From assembly GCA_964019335.1 (NCBI GenBank), contig OZ025716.1, positions 186,001 to 250,000 on the forward strand: a stretch of DNA of 64,000 nt, given 5' to 3'. Of this stretch, positions 61,811-64,000 are shown piece by piece. Position 1 is the first letter of the stretch, and each line of letters opens with the position of its first letter. The notes under the pieces are model-generated. The model was not told the origin of the DNA. It saw only the letters and a list, made by a program, of their open reading frames with translations, and did not search any database. The DNA comes from Diplonema japonicum. Taxonomy: Eukaryota; Euglenozoa; Diplonemea; Diplonemida; Diplonemidae. Made by a program: the position numbers and the translations under genes.

Positions 61811-64000
61811 ATGCACATAAGCGACATGAAAGAAAAAGCAAGGGTGATACCCCCACCCTTACCCTCACAGGCCGGCGGAGGGGGTGGGGGCGCCACTGCA
61901 ACGGTCCCGCCAGCAGCGGCGGCGGTGGGGGTGGGGGTGCCGGGGGTGGCGGCGCCGAAGGCGCCGCCAACCGCTGACGATACACTTCCAACACCAACGC
62001 AACACGACGAACCGGCTTTCAAAACATCAACGGTGCACTACTGCGGGATCTGCACGGCTCCTGTCGAAATAGGAACGGACATCGCCGCGTTGGAGGAACA
62101 CCTGGCGAAACACGGGAAACAACTAACCGCGATGAACCACTGGGCGTCGATACGGCCCTGGAAGAAACCGATCCTGCCTCCTAGCGAGATCTCCGACGAT
62201 TGGAAAGACCTGTGCGAACAAATCCAGCAATGGAGGGACAGCCGCGCGGAAATCCAACAAAAACAAGAAGGCATTCGATGGCTCTCCCGTTTACTAGGCG
62301 CCGAAAAAATCACACCCCACGGATCGATCATGACAGGTGTATCAGGTTCAGACCAATGGATTGACCTGTCCTTGCAAGGAACAAAGACGATATACACTGT
62401 GAAGAACCTCCGTGTTCGGGATCTGGATGCGTTAAAAAAAAAACGAAACGAGCTTGAGTACAAGCACAACGTGATAATCCTGCCGGAGAAGGAAAAGGAG
62501 GAGAAGGGCATGGTCACAGTCATGTCGCACGTTGCAGGACGCGAAGAAGGCGCATTAGCATGCATCGAGATGATAAAAAAAGTACTAAGCCGGAAGCACA
62601 TCACGCTCACAACAAGAGAAGGCACACCCGAGAAAAAAACAATTCTTCAAATGGCAGAGGCGCGGCTTTCAAAGGTTCTCCACCCTTCTTGCACGGATCT
62701 GAACTTGAACTCAAAAACACCGGTTTTGAAGCTAAGAGCAGAGGGCAAACCATGCCAAGACAACACCCTTCTCGTACCCATCCCCGGGAAATCTTTGGAA
62801 CTACTCGATGGTAAAAAGATTCCTCACGGTGAGTATCGCAACGGGGATATCTCATTCCCAGAACCAGAGGCGGCTATGGACGCTCTTGATCTTCTTGAAT
62901 CGCAGCATTTACCTGTAAAACTATATTATCCAAAGTGCTTGGGTTACAACTGGTCGTTGTCCGCGTCTCCATCACGAGGCCCGAGAAATTCCCGGTTGTT
63001 AAGAAGGCTATTGGACTCGATAGGTGAGCCAGGAATTGTTGCGTGCTGTTTACTCACAAGATGGGGAAAACGGCACTCGGTATTCGACACGCGAAACGGG
63101 TTTGTTTCGTCGGAATCGTTAATCGTTATGTTCTGTTTCTACCTCCAGCAAATCGGGGCGTGCGGGTATATAGACCACGAAAGCGTTCCTGAAGAGGACG
63201 ATTCTGATGGACAGAGCTACCCGGTCCCGAAAGATCTTGAGCCTGGTGCCCATGCGACGGTATTATCGTACGTTATAGGATTCTTCCAGTATTTCTCCGT
63301 GTTTGACTGGACGAAGAGGGTTGTTACTCTTAACTCCCCGCCGTGGGTGCCGGTTTCACCTTCTGAGTTGAACTTCACGGTCGAAATGTCCATTTCAACA
63401 TTCCACAAACATGTTAAAGAACATGTTTATTGCAATCTGGTGGTCTTGGACGCGTATGAAGTAACGAATACCGCGCGGAGAATAGGTGTAAGCAGGCAGC
63501 ATTTCGTGAAGGGGATTCTTCGGCTGTCGTACAGGCTTCTCGCAGGGCAGTTCCCTCGTGGGGTGTTCGAAAGCTACAAGTACCGGCTCGGCTTGACGTT
63601 CAACGCAAGTTTTATCGCTGAAGGGGAAATACCTTGGAAGTCGTTGGGTTTGAAAGCACCGTCTTCACCGTGTCTTGATAACAGAGAGGTGTTTCTACCG
63701 GCATTGCCTGTTATTGAAGAGGAAGTAGTGTGTTATTCGCCACGTATAACGGAGCTGCCAAATCCTCTTGGGAAGGGTCTTCCGGTGATGCTGCGGCAGA
63801 CGAAGGTTAGAAGGGAGCAGCATTGTGCCGTTTCTGCGCCGCCTCAGCATCTGCACCACCTGCAGCATTTTTACCAGCATGGGTATTTTTTGCCGTTGTC
63901 GCCGCTTGCGACCAGGTACTACTTCAACCTTAGCGTGTACGGGTGCCCGGTGGTGCGTTACGCAAAGCCCGATGCGCTTCGGGAGCAGAGCACCGAAAGC
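61811..64000 (+). CDS. C2H2 zinc-finger terminal uridylyltransferase-like protein (RET1-type), 3' end beyond window
   Basis: The frame is open from the ATG at 61811 to the window end (730 codons). Residues 20-60 are Gly/Ala/Pro-rich. A C2H2 finger follows (C78, C81, H97, H101). Then comes a nucleotidyltransferase of the trypanosome TUTase/poly(A) polymerase type: HGSIMTG (residues 170-176), a bulky insert of about 80 residues in the position of the TUTase middle domain, the second half with NSRLLRRLLDSIGEPG...LTRWGKRHSVFD and SSESLIVMFCFYLQQIG, and a PAP-associated region. The finger plus bipartite core plus middle domain is the layout of mitochondrial RET1. The catalytic Asp triad looks altered: the expected DxD reads WID, and the third position (giD-type) reads GYNWSLS. 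It may be inactive or use shifted residues. Confidence 0.82.
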   Translation, partial: MHISDMKEKARVIPPPLPSQAGGGGGGATATVPPAAAAVGVGVPGVAAPKAPPTADDTLPTPTQHDEPAFKTSTVHYCGICTAPVEIGTDIAALEEHLAKHGKQLTAMNHWASIRPWKKPILPPSEISDDWKDLCEQIQQWRDSRAEIQQKQEGIRWLSRLLGAEKITPHGSIMTGVSGSDQWIDLSLQGTKTIYTVKNLRVRDLDALKKKRNELEYKHNVIILPEKEKEEKGMVTVMSHVAGREEGALACIEMIKKVLSRKHITLTTREGTPEKKTILQMAEARLSKVLHPSCTDLNLNSKTPVLKLRAEGKPCQDNTLLVPIPGKSLELLDGKKIPHGEYRNGDISFPEPEAAMDALDLLESQHLPVKLYYPKCLGYNWSLSASPSRGPRNSRLLRRLLDSIGEPGIVACCLLTRWGKRHSVFDTRNGFVSSESLIVMFCFYLQQIGACGYIDHESVPEEDDSDGQSYPVPKDLEPGAHATVLSYVIGFFQYFSVFDWTKRVVTLNSPPWVPVSPSELNFTVEMSISTFHKHVKEHVYCNLVVLDAYEVTNTARRIGVSRQHFVKGILRLSYRLLAGQFPRGVFESYKYRLGLTFNASFIAEGEIPWKSLGLKAPSSPCLDNREVFLPALPVIEEEVVCYSPRITELPNPLGKGLPVMLRQTKVRREQHCAVSAPPQHLHHLQHFYQHGYFLPLSPLATRYYFNLSVYGCPVVRYAKPDALREQSTES

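Noticed and set aside
1-64000. tRNA, rRNA or snoRNA genes
   Set aside because: I looked for tRNA-like arms and conserved rRNA strings and saw none that I could support; a dedicated search such as tRNAscan-SE and Rfam would settle it.
1-64000. Bacterial-type operons, Shine-Dalgarno sites or phage genes
   Set aside because: GT-AG introns, TOR, ESCO, F-box and anoctamin domains make the window eukaryotic; AAGGAG-like strings are by-products of purine runs.

Overview
This is a eukaryotic nuclear window, most likely from a protist. The coding sequence is balanced in GC, uses the standard genetic code (TAA, TAG and TGA all end genes) and sits in an intergenic background packed with A, T, C and G homopolymers. 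Genes carry few introns. The introns are GT-AG, extremely small (about 34-59 bp) and usually built around a poly-A or poly-T run; the one exception is a 1351 bp intron that contains a transposon. Every confident gene is on the + strand. Several starts lie a short way downstream of a polypyrimidine-AG signal and an A-rich leader. A C2H2 zinc-finger, RET1-type terminal uridylyltransferase relative is present at the right edge. Together these suggest Euglenozoa (a diplonemid- or kinetoplastid-like organism with one-directional gene clusters and possible spliced-leader trans-splicing). That placement is inference; no marker seen here fixes the taxon.

Layout. 1-4.4 kb: repeats and homopolymers, including one copy of a palindromic ATTATTTAAC-rich element and the 3' stub of a non-LTR retroelement. 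4.4-5.0 kb: a CCCH-like zinc protein. 5-9 kb: homopolymer desert. 9-15 kb: two copies of the retroelement flanking a glutaminyl cyclase-like gene (with a tandem partial copy of its 3' end) and a 650-residue helical protein. 15.2-19.4 kb: a small two-exon gene and a 1131-residue coiled-coil protein. 20.3-28.8 kb: a complete five-exon TOR kinase with a decayed piggyBac transposon in intron 3. 29-29.4 kb: a GFA/CENP-V-fold protein. 30.0-41.5 kb: a giant (about 3783 residue) ankyrin-repeat protein ending in an anoctamin/TMEM16 channel-scramblase domain. 42.2-52.4 kb: three membrane-bound tandem-domain adenylate cyclase paralogues, of which two look active and the middle one has lost its catalytic residues, interleaved with retroelement remnants, a palindromic element and an ESCO-type cohesin acetyltransferase. 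52.5-59 kb: a ubiquitin-like/ankyrin protein, an F-box plus degenerate small-GTPase protein with a CAAX-like end, a CTD/SCP-like phosphatase, and a scrapyard of Ubl/ankyrin, cyclase and retroelement fragments in both orientations. 59.2-64 kb: a type II membrane SGNH (PC-esterase-like) protein, an unknown helical protein and the uridylyltransferase-like protein, cut by the window end.

Together the genes cover growth signalling (TOR), cAMP signalling (cyclases), membrane ion or lipid transport (anoctamin), cohesin acetylation, ubiquitin-type adaptors and RNA 3'-end modification. They are not a single pathway or operon. The most unusual material is the ankyrin-anoctamin giant, the run of apparent pseudo-enzymes (cyclase, GTPase, uridylyltransferase), the patchy near-identity between two cyclases, the piggyBac in TOR, and the retroelement 3' hairpins that differ between subfamilies but keep their pairing.
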